A DNA stretch of 64,000 nt from Copromyces sp. CBS 386.78 (GCA_030685235.1 MU839159.1:62001-126000), one strand, 5' to 3'. Numbered from the stretch's first letter, positions 34,162-45,839 are shown. The notes: a model not told the origin generated them from the letters alone. Numbers and translations are program-made.

Positions 34162-34996
34162 TCACGCTTGGACTCTGTGGGCTGTTGGGGGTTCTCCTCG
34201 ACTCGTTTTGTCATTACAGGTACAGCAAGCTTCGTCCCTATTATGTTGGTGCTGCGAGGCAGGTGGGTCTGCGGAGGATGAAGAGGGAAAGGGGGTTAAG
34301 GTGTTGCGGAGTACTTCTCTTGGTCCAAATCCCGCATCATCTCCCGTTTCTTCGCGTTTCTGCAATCTGGACCGTTTCTCCGATGGATGCCTTGATGAAT
34401 TTGTGGGTAAGACAGCGTTTCCAACAGCGTCTCTTCTTTTGACCCGGGCAAAATAGCTCTTGATAGTCTCCTTAAAACTCAAAGCCGTTGGGGTCTCATC
34501 AGGAGTTTCTGCATTCCGCCTCGGGAGGAGGCTCTCAGAGGGGGGAATAGTATCTGCGCCTAGATCAACCTCAGGGGAATTTATTGGCGTTTCCTTCCCC
34601 TTCTCCCTTGAATTCCGGAGATTCTCGATGTTGTCAGAAGCAATTCGTGTCTTCCTGGCCCCCTCTTTTCCAGCGTGAATGGGCTGCTCGCGAGAACGTC
34701 CGAGGACTTGTTGGGCAGGGGAGGGGGCCGCAGTGGCTTCGTCTAGCAGGATTGTTGACTGCTTGAGAGTTTCAGGTGCTTGGAAGTCCTGTGGCAAGCC
34801 AGGTTTTTCCTCGAAAGAATCGAGAGAAAAAATCACGCTGGAAAGGGACATGCTCTCGGGGAAATTCCTCGTTTTCGTTGTCTTGGTCCTTGGTGAGCAG
34901 GGCTTCCGATTCGACCATTCTTGAAAAGTGTCGAGACATGTTCGGGCTGCATGGAGTCCCAGAGCTCCCTTGGCTGACATTCCTGATTGAGCTCAT
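34162..34996 (-). CDS. Weak gene candidate: hydrophilic protein of unknown function
   Basis: Two overlapping minus-strand frames look protein-like. One starts at ATG 34996 and gives a 74-aa acidic peptide (SEALLTKDQDNENEEFPREH). The other starts at ATG 34980, is 272 aa and ends at 34162; it is Ser/Glu/Lys-rich (SFKETIKSYFARVKRRD, SEKRSRLQKREETGDD). The more natural N-terminus is in the first frame and the rest in the second, so the true model may need an intron or a frameshift near 34.8 kb, which I could not place with good splice signals. No domain is recognised. It may be a decayed or lineage-specific gene. The neighbouring frame at 35554-36321 is on the same strand. Confidence 0.3.
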
Positions 34997-35553
34997 CTCG
35001 CTTGATAGTGGGTGACACTGGCCGTGGTCAAAGTCGTTGCCGTGGCTGTTAAGCTCTCAGCCTGAAATCCTGATGACTGGTAAAGCAGAGTAGAAAAGGG
35101 TGGTCGGATTATGGATGCAGACTGAAGAATCAACCTAGCTTTAGATTGGCTTTAAATGGTGCCCGTTTCCGGACTTGGGTGAAAGAGCGCCTCCTCCAGG
35201 GATAGGTTTCAGTCCAACCAGGACTGTTTCTTCACAGATGTAAACAAGAGCTTGTTGGAAGAATGGAAACTTCTCTGCATGAAACATGTCCCTTTTACTC
35301 CTCTATGCGTAATGATCATCTGCTTCGACAGTCGCGGCTTTCTTCAAGCATCCACAATGACCTTGCAACTGCGCAATGCTTCTTGGAAAGTTAGTTATTC
35401 CAACATATGGATGGTGGGATAGCAAATGTGGTCTGTCTCAGATGTGAAGTAAATCTAAAAGATGTCTTGCAAGTGGATGCGGCATGTGTGTTGACAAGAA
35501 AGGCGTGGCCTCACTCTCTTTCAGACCAGAGAAGGCTTACACGATGGTACAAT

Positions 35554-36321
35554 TCACCGACCCCGTCCAGATATCCATTTCCCCTCAAAAGATCTCAGAA
35601 TCGGTATCGTTGTCAACCTCCTTACCCCCCTTCCATGTTCATCTACCACCCAAAACGGGCGACTTGACACGGAGTCCCTCCTCATACTGCTTCGTCGCCA
35701 TGATGCCTCACTGTCAGCATCACCTCGGGTATCCCTATCCCTCTCAAAAAACTTGGTATCCGGACAACCAAAGGTATGACCTGATATTCGTTCCTCTCTC
35801 ACCACCACCTCATCTGATCTGTATCCACTACTAGCGTGCTCGCTAGTGCTGGAGTAGTAGGTCTCTCTCCTTCTACCCAACCTCCTCTGGCACTCTTTTG
35901 TCAGAGCTGCGAGTCCTTCTGGGCCCCTATCAGCTGCGAACTCGCGCACGCTTGCCGCGCGAATGTAACACCAGTACGCTTTGTCCCATTGAGCCAGCCG
36001 GCGGAAGCAGTGGCCGCGGAAGAGGTGGGATTTCGCAACCAGTTGGGGTTGGTCGTAGTAGGAAGCGAGGTCGAGGGCGTGATCAGCGTGGGAGAGAGCT
36101 GTGGCCGTCCTTGCTCTGGAGCCGGACAGGACGGAAGCGGTAGGCCTTGGGCTCCGTTCTCCTTGTCCTTGCGAGAGAAAATGGTCATAGGTAAAGTCAC
36201 CGGTGCTACCACACTCGAGAAGGATCTTGCAGCGAAGAAGAGAGTTATTGATCTCTCTGGTTGATTCGAACCTAGCGGCAGAGGAACCTCTGGACATTGA
36301 TCCACCTCGCAGGTGCGCCAT
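35554..36321 (-). CDS. Hypothetical protein with a TPR-like helical region
   Basis: Minus-strand frame from ATG 36321 to the TGA at 35554-35556, 255 aa. It is open further upstream (to about 36396), so a 5' exon is possible. Residues about 70-150 look like helical-hairpin (TPR-like) sequence: DHALDLASYYDQPQLVAKSH, FRGHCFRRLAQWDKAYWCYI, then RAASVREFAADRG. The C-terminal half is Arg/Ser/Asp-rich and probably disordered. The first 70 residues are Arg/Ser-rich. I do not know a function. Alternating hydrophobic spacing and long length support coding; lack of introns and of a known homologue keep confidence moderate. Confidence 0.52.
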   Translation of the reverse strand: MAHLRGGSMSRGSSAARFESTREINNSLLRCKILLECGSTGDFTYDHFLSQGQGERSPRPTASVLSGSRARTATALSHADHALDLASYYDQPQLVAKSHLFRGHCFRRLAQWDKAYWCYIRAASVREFAADRGPEGLAALTKECQRRLGRRRETYYSSTSEHASSGYRSDEVVVREERISGHTFGCPDTKFFERDRDTRGDADSEASWRRSSMRRDSVSSRPFWVVDEHGRGVRRLTTIPILRSFEGKWISGRGR

Positions 36322-37264
36322 TCCTTTGAATTGGCGGAGTAATATGGAGACAATGTTAGAAAGTTTCGGCTTGGATCGAAAAGGGCCAAGAATCAAGTGT
36401 GAAAACGGGCGTATGTCATGTTTGGACTGGCTTCATCGATTCACCACGAAAACGCACGGGGAAAGAGAAGAAAGATGGGGTTATATAAACTGCCAATTGT
36501 CATTTTTCCTGTCTTTGCTGTAATCAAAGGCACTAGATGACATAGAAACCCCCAAGGACAAAGGAAGAGCCTCTGATCAAGGCGCATTCTTGCGAAGGGA
36601 GACGGACGGAGGAGGCGTAGGAGGAAAAGACCAACAAAGGAGAATGCGCTCACAAAGCGTTGTTGCCCCACCCACCACCATACGTAATGTGTCATTGCTG
36701 AATGACATCGGATGAGACGAACCGTGCCTGTCCATTACTGCAGTTGTGAGTGATAACCTTTTCCTTCAACATCGTGGGTTGTTTTTTTTCTTTTGGTTTT
36801 TTTTCTTTTGGTTTTTTGGAATATTTGAAGTTGTCGTCCACAATTGCGAAATGGAAGAACCATGTCTCGGCGGCGACGGCGGGTGTCAACACCCCTGTCG
36901 TGGGTCTTGGTGCGGGAGGATGAATGTAATGGCGGCAGGCAATTCCATCTAGAGCAATGCAACGTCAAGCAGGAACCAAGGACGAAACGCACGAAACCGT
37001 CGGGATCTACGCCAAGTGTTCTTTCCTCGAAACTCTGCTAGGAATCAATCTCTTGCGAACAAGTCCTCCCCGAGACTGCCCCTGGGGTATCCGAACTCCC
37101 TGTAGCCCCATCCGGGTCACCTATCATCCCTTCGTTTGTTGGCGCGTTGGCTCGGTTGGTTCTGCACCTCGTTCGTCAACGAGTATCCCCGGAGCGACGA
37201 CGGCGGCATACACTCCAGCCCTCTGGCCACTTGTCTCAAGTCATTCTCACTCACGGTCTCCATC
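36322..37264. other. Intergenic: divergent promoter region
   Basis: About 0.9 kb between the divergent 35554-36321 frame and the rhomboid gene. It contains repeated T-rich runs (TTTTGGTTTTTTTTC type, about 36781-36820). The rhomboid frame is open upstream of its ATG to about 37136, so a 5' exon or alternative start may lie here. Confidence 0.45.
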
Positions 37265-38245
37265 ATGGAATATACAGCCCCCGTGCTGCCAATGAAGGAA
37301 CTGCGCGCCTTGCTTTCAGAGGCGGCTTGGCAAAAAGTCGACAAAGTATTCGCCCTATATCCGTTCGAGTTTGTTCCCCAAGTCCTTTCCGACGCGAGGT
37401 GGAGGCGAAGTCCCTACCTCGGCAGGTATCTGGTCACCAACTTCAAAAAGGGCTGGTTTGTCTACCTTTTCTGGGGCGTCAACGTGGCCGTCTTCGCCGT
37501 CTGGCAATACCCTTCCCTTCTCGACCTCCCCTCCAAGCTCTTTTCGTCTTCCCAAACAAGACAGCAACGACCTGCGAAGAGTGGGAGAAGTAGTCGACGT
37601 CTACCCGACAACGTGAGGACCATCCACGATCTCACAAGGGAGCATGAAGAGGCGAGTTTGAACCAAGCTGGATTGCAGCCCCTCTACCGCCACTTCATGG
37701 TCTCTCTCGACAACATTGCCCAAGGCCGTTGGTGGACTATGCTTACCTCGACTGTCTCGCACAAGGATTTCAGCCATCTTTGCAAGAACATGCTCGCCTT
37801 CATCGGCGTTGCCAGCATCGGTATCAACAGGGGTCTGTCCAACGGCAAGCTCTTTTGCGTCTGCCTGGGCTCTGCTGTCGCCGGGTCGGTGGCGCACCTA
37901 TGGCATTCTGCACACAAGGCGAAAAGAGCTCGCCAGAACCGCCGGCTTGGAGTTATCAGGACCGCTCCCGCCTTGGGCGCGAGCGGCATCGTGAGCGGAC
38001 TGAGCGTCGCTGTAGCTGTGGTCTTCCCATACGAGACGGTGCACACGGGGTCTGGATTCCTGCCAATACCACTGACGATACCGTTGTGGACAATACCTTT
38101 CGGCAGCTTTGCCTACGATTTGTGGATGTTGGGCGATGAAAGTTCGAGGATTGGACACGCTGCGCATCTTGGTGGTGCCGTTTTCGGGGGACTGTACTCC
38201 TTGGCTGCATGGAGAGGGCTTAGCTTCATACCTTGGCGATTGTAA
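37265..38245 (+). CDS. Rhomboid-family intramembrane serine protease
   Basis: Single exon from ATG 37265, 326 aa. Membrane segments are visible at about 70-90, 165-185, 190-210, 235-260, 270-290 and 300-320. Rhomboid hallmarks are present: SHKDFSHLCKNMLAF (the H-x-x-x-H-x-x-x-N type motif before the second core helix), GASGIVSG with the catalytic Ser, and GHAAHLGGAVFGGLY with the catalytic His. The N-terminal 60 residues are soluble (ELRALLSEAAWQKVDKVFAL). RWWTMLTSTVSH is family-typical. The protease cleaves single-pass membrane proteins; the compartment is uncertain, and a mitochondrial or secretory signal could come from a missed upstream exon. The stop is at 38243-38245. Confidence 0.88.
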   Translation: MEYTAPVLPMKELRALLSEAAWQKVDKVFALYPFEFVPQVLSDARWRRSPYLGRYLVTNFKKGWFVYLFWGVNVAVFAVWQYPSLLDLPSKLFSSSQTRQQRPAKSGRSSRRLPDNVRTIHDLTREHEEASLNQAGLQPLYRHFMVSLDNIAQGRWWTMLTSTVSHKDFSHLCKNMLAFIGVASIGINRGLSNGKLFCVCLGSAVAGSVAHLWHSAHKAKRARQNRRLGVIRTAPALGASGIVSGLSVAVAVVFPYETVHTGSGFLPIPLTIPLWTIPFGSFAYDLWMLGDESSRIGHAAHLGGAVFGGLYSLAAWRGLSFIPWRL

Positions 38246-38774
38246 TGTGGCACATGAGGAATGAATAGGCGCGTACTAAAGCCCTCATTCGGGTCCCTGC
38301 CTAGGAACACAGGACGGGTTAGCTAGACACTGTCAGTGCTTTGAGCTTTCCAGGTTGCGCGATCGGTTTAACAGCACTTGTATTCTAGAGCGCAGATCAT
38401 GTTCGGTTAATTTGGTTGTCCATACGTGAACGTTGGTCAAAAGTAAAAGCAAGGGATGTATGTATATATAAATCTTTCCTGTCCCCAACGCCGCGTACAA
38501 AGGAGTGGTATCATTGTGAAGAAACAAAAGAAAGTTGAAAGGGATACCGTAAAGGAACGACTGCCACACATGGTACCAACCCATTTAAGTTGCCCCTCCG
38601 TATGCCGTCATAAAGCAAGTTCAACTTCGACACAAGAAATCGAAGTGATCACACATGGTATCTGCAAGAAGAAAACGCAAACACACAACAAAACATTGTC
38701 GAAGCCGTCCGGTCTACTAAAGAGACAAGGGTCAAGGTAAAGGTGAGTAGAAGCAGCAGATCGAGGACCTGCAC
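38246..38774. other. Intergenic (convergent 3' ends), nothing recognised
   Basis: Convergent 3' ends of the rhomboid and RTA1-like genes. No repeat or gene is seen. Confidence 0.5.
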
Positions 38775-40112
38775 CTAGCCCCAAAGCGCATCAGGGTCGA
38801 CAAGCTTCTGCGCCTCCCTAGGCGTTCTCCTCGGCGTGTCTGTCGGCATAGACCCTGAAAGGGGCGGGCTTCCCGCTTCGCTGGGCACGTAGGGCACCAC
38901 CTGTACCGGGGTAATCTCGTATGGTGCCCGCTGGTACACGCGCTTGTCCTGCGGTGATGCCAGCGGCGGGGGTGGTGGCGGATATATGGAACGGTAAGAC
39001 CGCGGAGATGGTACCGCAGTCATTGGAGATGCTGGATATGGCTGTGAGATGGCTCTCTTTCTGTGCTGGCTTGTTGATGGCCGCCAGTTGCGTAGAGGCA
39101 GATCTGACTCATCGCCCGAAAGCGTGAACGGGGCAGTCTCGGCCCAAGATGATCCAAAAGCCCTCCCAACAGGTGCCATGGAGAGTATGATAGCGGCGAC
39201 AAGTACGAGAGTGTCGTCAAGTACGAGCGAGACGACTTGGGATTGCACGAGGCCGCTTCCAAGCCCTCTGGTAAAAGCAGCCAGTCGGATAGCTGCTCTT
39301 CCTAGCAGAAGCACCGAGGCTGCCTGTATGCCTGTCATGATGTTAACAGATGTCCGCTCCTGTAGCAAAAGGAGAAGGCCCGCAACTTACAAAGGAGGAA
39401 TTTCTTGAAGTAAGAAGACAAGTAGACCATGGAAAACGTGGGATCAAAGACAAACCGGCGATGAGATAACTTGAGCCGGAAGTACCAGTAGCCACCCAAG
39501 AAGAGGGCAAGACTTGTCAGCTGCAAAGCCAACCCAGTTAACAGAATGCTCAACCCCTGATGTCTCTGCAGTTGCAGGGTGGGTCAGTAAACCGCTATTC
39601 AGGTGCCGCAGCCAGGGTTTCAGGGTATCAACACATACCTCAAGCTCGGTATCGCTTGTAGCCGATAGAGCTATGCCGATGGACTGGAAGGCCAAGGTGA
39701 AGATGTCGAGAGCCACAAACACGATATTGCAGTAGACGGGCTCCGGAATGAGGCTGAACTGCTCGCCATAGATAACCATGACATGTGGAAGAACCAGGTA
39801 CACGGCGGCGCTGATAAATGTCGGTCCCCATAATGTCCCTATCAAATATAGGAGGAAACGACCGTCGCTGGCAGGTTTCGACCGTAGCAGTATCTTCCCA
39901 GCATGGCCCACAACCTCGAGGAGGAGGCCAAGCGTGGTTAATACGGCATAAAGGGGGGTTTTGTAGCGGACTCCGGTAAATATGTTGATGGGGATGAGTG
40001 CGGCAAAAGCAGCAAGCATGAAAGCATTGCCAGCAGGGGATGTCTGGTATGACAAGAAGCCACCGGGGACGGGGCATGATGTGTCGGAAGTGCAGTCTCG
40101 GGCGGTCAACAT
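38775..40112 (-). CDS. RTA1-family seven-transmembrane protein (RTA1/RTM1/Rsb1 group)
   Basis: Exons on the minus strand are 40112-39639, 39565-39391 and 39331-38775 (401 aa). The introns are 39638-39566 (GTATGT...CTGCAG) and 39390-39332 (GTAAGT...GACAG). The N-terminus is extracellular-like with paired cysteines (CTSDTSCPVPGGF). Seven hydrophobic helices follow, including NAFMLAAFAALIPINIF, AVLTTLGLLLEVVGHAGKIL, GPTFISAAVYLVLPHVM and FVALDIFTLAFQSIG. The end of the membrane part, GRAAIRLAAFTRG, resembles the R-x-x-[YF]-R-x-x-E-F region of RTA1 proteins. The C-terminal tail is Pro/Arg-rich with a Pro run. The family includes yeast Rsb1 (sphingoid-base translocation) and Rta1 (7-aminocholesterol resistance). 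The substrate here is unknown. Confidence 0.88.
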
Positions 40113-41399
40113 GTTGTTGTTGGATTTGGAGCCGCCTTGGACGTTGAGAGAGTTGATACCGGGTCGGTATGCGCTATGGGCGACATGCGACTGGGAAGAG
40201 ACATGAACATGGCCGTCGGGTGGTGGCGCGCCCTTCCCAGAGATATATCTTCAACTCACTACCCATCCCCACGGTCAGGATGTCTTTCCGGCCTCGCCTC
40301 GATACTGACCCGACAAACTGGGACCGCATAGTACCGGGCGCTTAAGGTCCATGTTCGAGAGGAGAACCAGAAGGTGAAGATGGCAGATTGCCGATCAGCC
40401 AGAAGCGCACCTGCTGCCGACACAGTACGAATAAGACGCCGGGGGTAGTGAATGAGTGCCGGGCCGTTGTTTGTTTCACTCATGTTTGTCAGAACCTTAT
40501 TGCCATGGCTAGCAAATATATATATATATATTGTTGGAGCTGGATTCTATAATCACACAATCTCTGGCTTTTCCAGTCATGTCTCCTCTCTTTGTTATAA
40601 TCATCCGTGATTAACAGAGAGCATCGTGGCATCTAAAGGTACACTTGGTCCAAAGTGAAGTCCAGAGCGACGGGACCATTGCCCGCGAAATCCCAACGTT
40701 CTGGCGTCGACACACTGGGTGACCTGGCCAAGAGCCAACAGTGGACAGTGAACCGTGGTTTTGGGGGCCCTTGGGGCATTTGGGGCTTGGCCTGCCTGGC
40801 TGTCTGGCCGCGCTTGTCTTGATGTTATTCGCAACCACTGCCGGAAAGGCGTTGGATCGGCTACAGCGTTGTATCGGCGTATGGTGATTCCACACATGGT
40901 GCACAGTGAGACACCGCTCTTGGCTAGCCGAGTCCATCAGCCAGCTTATACCCGTGCCACGCAACCCACTTCCCTTAAGTGGGTGCTCACTACCAGTACG
41001 GCCACACCAGCAAAACGGCCAGGTTAGGGTTAGAGGTGGTGTTTTAGGCTCGATACCTAGGCCGAAATTCGACTTTTCCAATACAGCAAAAAAAAAGAAT
41101 AAGGAAAAACTCTTCTAATTCAATGCATTGTCCTGATCATGCTCATAGTTTTCTTTTTATCTTAATTGGCTGATGTGATGCGCTGTGAATCTTTACGATT
41201 TTGGTCTTTTTCAGGCATTTGCACTATTAACCCTGGTGGCCGTTGTGCTGGGTTGGCCGTACTGGTGGTGAGCACCCTCTTTAGAGGGTGCGAGTCTGGC
41301 GAGTCCCAAAAAAGTGGGGGCGTGGCACGGGTATATGTCTCTTCCTGCACGAGACGCGAGATGTGGATGCTTGGTTACATCGAGGCTGGTGAACATTGG
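40113..41399. other. Intergenic, holding a diverged inverted repeat pair
   Basis: 1.3 kb between the RTA1-like gene and transposon E. It includes a short (TA)n tract near 40517-40530 and the inverted repeat copies described separately. No gene is supported. Confidence 0.45.
40946..41336. repeat. Inverted pair of a dispersed repeat next to transposon E
   Basis: The left copy (about 40946-41021) reads TATACCCGTGCCACGC, then GGGTGCTCACTACCAGTACG and GCCACACCAGCAAAACGGCC. The right copy (about 41244-41336) is its reverse complement with scattered changes and extra internal bases. The two are separated by about 220 bp. Neither has a clear terminus or duplication, so the nature of the repeat is open. 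Confidence 0.7.
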
Positions 41400-42095
41400 T
41401 ACCGCTTTTTCGCATTCAGATTGGATTTATCTAGCACACAAGCAGTTTAACATATCTAGTAGAGCGCCTACAGCCAGAGTAAACTGCGTGGCCGAACAAA
41501 GGGGTTTTATTAGTATATAGGGATAAGATAGGTAGGCACGGCTTTCTTAGCAAAAGAGGGGGTTCTAGTAATAGCTAACCTCTTAATTCCTATTCATCTT
41601 GCCTTTTTATCTTTCTTTTTATTAATACCAACTATAAAAACGATAATATTTATAAACCTTCCCTATTACAACTATAATTTATATCGATTTAGGCTCTATC
41701 GATATCGTCTATATATAAATTCTTATACAATTTACATTATTAACTAGATCTAATTTCGTTTTATAAACGTAACGAGAGACGTCGAAAATACTAGAATTTT
41801 TACTAAAAATAATAAATATAATATTATTTATCGGGCTCCTACCTCCCTTAGTTTTATATACATTACTAGCCTCTCCTTAAAAAAGGACGGCTAGTATTAT
41901 AGTTAGGTTAGAGAGAAGTATAGGTCAGCTATTAAAAAATATATATTAAATATAAATTATTTGGTACAATACTTTATTAAATTAAAAGGAAAGCGGTAGC
42001 GACAATACAATTAATAGGGTATTAAGAGAGAATAGTAAGAAGGGGTTGTATTTATATAAGTAAACGAGGTAATTATTATTAAAAACGATAAATTT

Positions 42096-42172
42096 AAGCC
42101 GGTAAAGCCGGAGTTTAGGCCGGTAAAGACGGAGCTTAGGCCGGTAAAGACGGAGCTTAGGCCGGAGCGGAA
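42096..42172. repeat. Short tandem repeat inside element E
   Basis: About 3.5 units of a 21-bp repeat carrying GGCCGGTAAAGACGGAGCTT. The block is GC-rich, in contrast with the AT-rich DNA around it. Confidence 0.85.
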
Positions 42173-42799
42173 AAAGGGTATTAAAATTTTCCTATATAAT
42201 AACGATAGCGAAAACGACGAACTTTAAAAGGGATTAATATTAATAATAATATTAATCCAATTAAATTAGCGCCGTTAAATTTCCTTCGTCCCCTTCCTAT
42301 TTAATATCTATATTTAATACTATATTATTTAAGCCTTCAAAAGATTAATAATAATTTTATAATTAGCCTTTTAAAGTATAGAAATAAACTTAACCTTTTT
42401 AAATTTATTAAAGCCGAAAATCCGCCGTAATTTATATAAAGACTGTAGTTAGGGGATAATATAATCCGAATAATTCATCTATAATTTATTGAGGGTAGCC
42501 TCCTTATTAGGTTCGAAATATTAATTATCGGTAACGTTAGTATTATTAACCTTCTTAAATCTAATAAAATCGATATCCTCTTATTTAATACCTTTAATTC
42601 TAATCTTATAATTTTCTATACCGTCGGGTCTTATAGAAAGGCTATAATCAACGAAGGACTTCGCCACTAGACTAAGGTTTTTTTGCTAGAGAATTTCAAT
42701 AATTCGTATAACGATATAAATAAATATAATCCTTTTTTTTAACGGGGTCCATCTTTCGAATTCGACTCCCTTTCGAACTTCCTACTCTGTAATATATTC

Positions 42800-43090
42800 C
42801 CTATATACTTTATAGAAGTATACTTTGATCGATTTATTAATATAAATATCGAAGGGTTATAATAAGGGGGTAAGACCGCTAGGTATTATAGCCTTATTAA
42901 TACTATATTTATCGAGGGCATTAAATATATCCTTTATCTTATAAAAACTGGCAGTATTTATAATTAATAGTACTTTATCGTTATTAGTACCCACCTCTCG
43001 ACTTAGTTCTTTATAAATTTATTTAACTATTAACTTTTCATTATTATAGGCCGTTTTATTAAATTCGACCGTAATGCTTAGGTAATATAC
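42800..43090 (-). pseudogene. RIP-broken pogo/Tigger-type (DDE_1) transposase fragment in element E
   Basis: Reading through stops on the minus strand gives YYLSITVEFNK, then KVLLIINTASFYK (decayed second-Asp region, normally D-x-A-x-x-H), then AIIPSGLTPLLQPFDIYINK with its Gln codon changed to a stop. The last block is the well-known signature of pogo/Tigger/Fot-like DDE_1 transposases (IP-x-G-x-T-x-x-LQP-x-D-x-x-NK). This agrees with the TA target duplication. Confidence 0.8.
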
Positions 43091-45351
43091 GTTAATTTCA
43101 TTTATATAAAAGGGTAGGAGGAAAATAAGCCTAAGGAAAAAAATAACGAGCTTGAAAAAGAAAAAAGGAATTCGGGAAAAATAAAAGGTAAAAATCCTAA
43201 CTTTTCTCAACTTTTACCTTTTTTTCTTCTTTTTTTCTTCCTATATATACACATAATACTACGCTAATCTACCTACTTTAATTCGAATTGCTTATTTACC
43301 CGCGGGTAGTGAGTAATATAATATTAGTATTCGGTTTAGGATTTATACGCGACTTACAATTTAAAAGCGTAATAAAATAGAAGAAAAAGAAAAGAAAAAA
43401 AGTAAAAAATTAAAAGGGGAAGGTATACGTATAGTATTATATTAATCTACCCTCTTCGATTTAAATTTTACTTATTTATCCGCAAACAATAAAATAATAC
43501 GGCTTTAGCTCAATCTAGGTCTTATACGCGACTAACAATTTAAAAGCGTAATATAGAACGGGAAAGGAAAGAAAGAAAAATAATAAAAGAAAAAAATAAA
43601 AAATAAAAGAAATATTTAACGTACCTTCTATAATCCTTCTTTTTATTATATTTACTATACCTTTAAAGATCAACTTCGGTTTTAACTGCTAAAATTTATT
43701 TATAAATATATATAGAATTAGGGTTGCTTACTACTTACTCTACCCCTTTCTATCAGTTTTACCTGTAATAGTATTGTTACTTCTAATATCGTATATAGCA
43801 CTATTAAAAAATTCGAAAGGGATAGGGGTCTCGTCGAAATTAATAATAAACTATTTATTTACTTAATAAAGGATATAAAATTAATTAATAATAATAAAAA
43901 TATAAAAAGGATATAAAGTATTTATTTTATAGGGGGTAGGCGGGCTATAAATTAAACGGTCAATAATTAGCGTTATAAATTTAATATTATTCCTACGTAT
44001 AAATTTAAAAAAATTAATTATAAAATAAAGGTAATTATTTAACAATTTTAATAATTACCTTATTATTCGCCGGATAATAATATTATAATAATAAAAGAAC
44101 CCCTTAACCTAACCTATTAAAAAGATAAAATCCGTATAGGGTTGACCGGTTTATTAATAAAAAATATATCGAAACCTTCGTTTAAATTAACTAATATATA
44201 TAAAATCGCCTGCTTTCTATTTCGAAAGAAAGTTTTTAAATAATACTTATTCTAACTCTAGCTATTTAAATCGGTACGGAAGGGTCTTACTATAAATAAT
44301 ATTATTTTTATTGGCCTACTAATTAATTATAATAGAGCGAAGGATTTTAAACCACTTTGCCGTATTATTGTAAATAGGATAGATTTTATTAGTAAACAGG
44401 GTAAGGAAGCGCTCGCCGTCAAATTAGAAAGCTTCTAATTAGGGGATATTGTTACGGGAACGGGGTTAACGACTTCGAAGAGTATTAATTATATATATAA
44501 GCGTATTTATAAAATAATATAAAAAAAAATTTAATACTTTAATTTTAATATTTTTTAACTAATAAGAATATAACTGTTTCGCTTATAGGGGAATTATATA
44601 TAGCTTTTTATCGTATCGCTTAGTTAAAGTACGAACTTTCTTACTTAATTTCCGTTTTGTAGTAATACCTTCGTAAAAAAAACGGGGTTATATTAATATT
44701 GTCGAAGAAAAAGATATATTAGTAAACGATAAGGTTGATAATAAGAAAGAAAAAGAAGGAGATAATAATAATAAAGTATTTTAATTAGGGGGGTAGAATT
44801 AATCCGGCTGGATTTCTTAAATAAAGCTAAATAATTATATATTCAGTAGGGTTAGGAAAGGAGCTATACGATACGATATAGTAGTTAGGGATAGATATTG
44901 AAATTTAAAATAGGATTTACTTTGGGATTGGTCGGGTTTTTAACCCTGCGATAGGAATTTTAGGAATCTTTATAGCGGTAAGCTTAAAGATTTAATATTT
45001 ACTTCTTTAAAGAAAGACTATATTATAATTAATAGTCTAGTATTATAGTATTATTTAATTGATTCTAGTAATATAAGAGTACGAATTAGAATCGAGAAAG
45101 GTTATAAAATAGAGGAGGGAGGAAGAGGGTAGGGAGGTTAGGCGAAATTCTATAAAATTATTAGTACGGGGAGTTCGGCTAGTATAGTTACCTATAGTTG
45201 ATTTGCAGTTAGTTGGTACGGCTGGCGGGGTATAAAAGTGGGTTTGCCGGCCCAGCTATACTATAATAGGTTTAGCAGGGCAATAGCTCTACCAGATGTG
45301 CTAAACTGCTTATATGCTAGATAAATCCAATCTGAATGAAAAAAAGCGGTA

Positions 45352-45839
45352 GTATTGGTCGGCAAAGAGCTGCAGTCTCTGTGATAGCGTCTCATCTGGC
45401 CAATGGGAGATTGGTGTTGGTGCTAAGGCGGCAGACTACCAATGAAGATCGATAGTGCCAACACCACGCTCACATGCCATTGACCTGTTTAACCGAGCCA
45501 AACGACCTTAATAAGCGCGGTACAACTGTGCCCAGATGGGTTGGTTCTGGGCGAGGTGGATCCGGATCGATCAATGGAGAAAACGCACGGACCGGCTGTT
45601 CATGAAAGTGTCGTCTGAAGCAAGCTAGCTAACAGCTTGCCTGCAAATGCTACGCAAGCTCTGTTAGTGTCTGACTGAGTTGTGGCCTACGAGGTCCAGA
45701 ACCACTGTCGCGCTGAGCGTTGCCACCCGGCGAACACCATCCACACTGACACAAAACACCGGCCCGATAGCCAAGCATCAGCTTCTCCTTCGACCGGCAC
45801 ATTCGACCGACCGACAGCGCATTGCAGTGCTGAGGCAGC
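45352..45839. promoter_or_regulatory. Upstream region of the lipase gene
   Basis: About 0.5 kb between the right end of element E and the lipase start. A small inverted repeat (TTGGTGTTGGTGC near 45410, GTGCCAACACCAC near 45457) is visible. There is no other feature. Confidence 0.4.

Larger units (their letters stand above)
41402..45349. mobile_element. RIP-mutated pogo/Tigger-like DNA transposon, 3.95 kb, with TA duplication (element E)
   Basis: The inverted termini of about 66 bp read CCGCTTTTTCGCATTCAGAT and CCGCTTTTTTTCATTCAGAT and continue through GGATTTATCTAGCA and AAGCAGTTTA. TA flanks both ends (41400-41401, 45350-45351), as expected for the Tc1/mariner/pogo superfamily. The interior (about 41.5-45.2 kb) is strongly RIP-like: AT-rich, almost no CpA or TpG, no long frames. 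A pogo-type DDE_1 fossil lies on the minus strand near 42.8-43.1 kb. The size exceeds a minimal pogo element, so a second gene or an internal insertion is likely. Inactive. Confidence 0.88.

Noticed and set aside
41023..41033. Telomere-like GTTAGGGTTAG
   Set aside because: Less than two units, inside a dispersed repeat; expected by chance and not evidence of a telomere or fusion.
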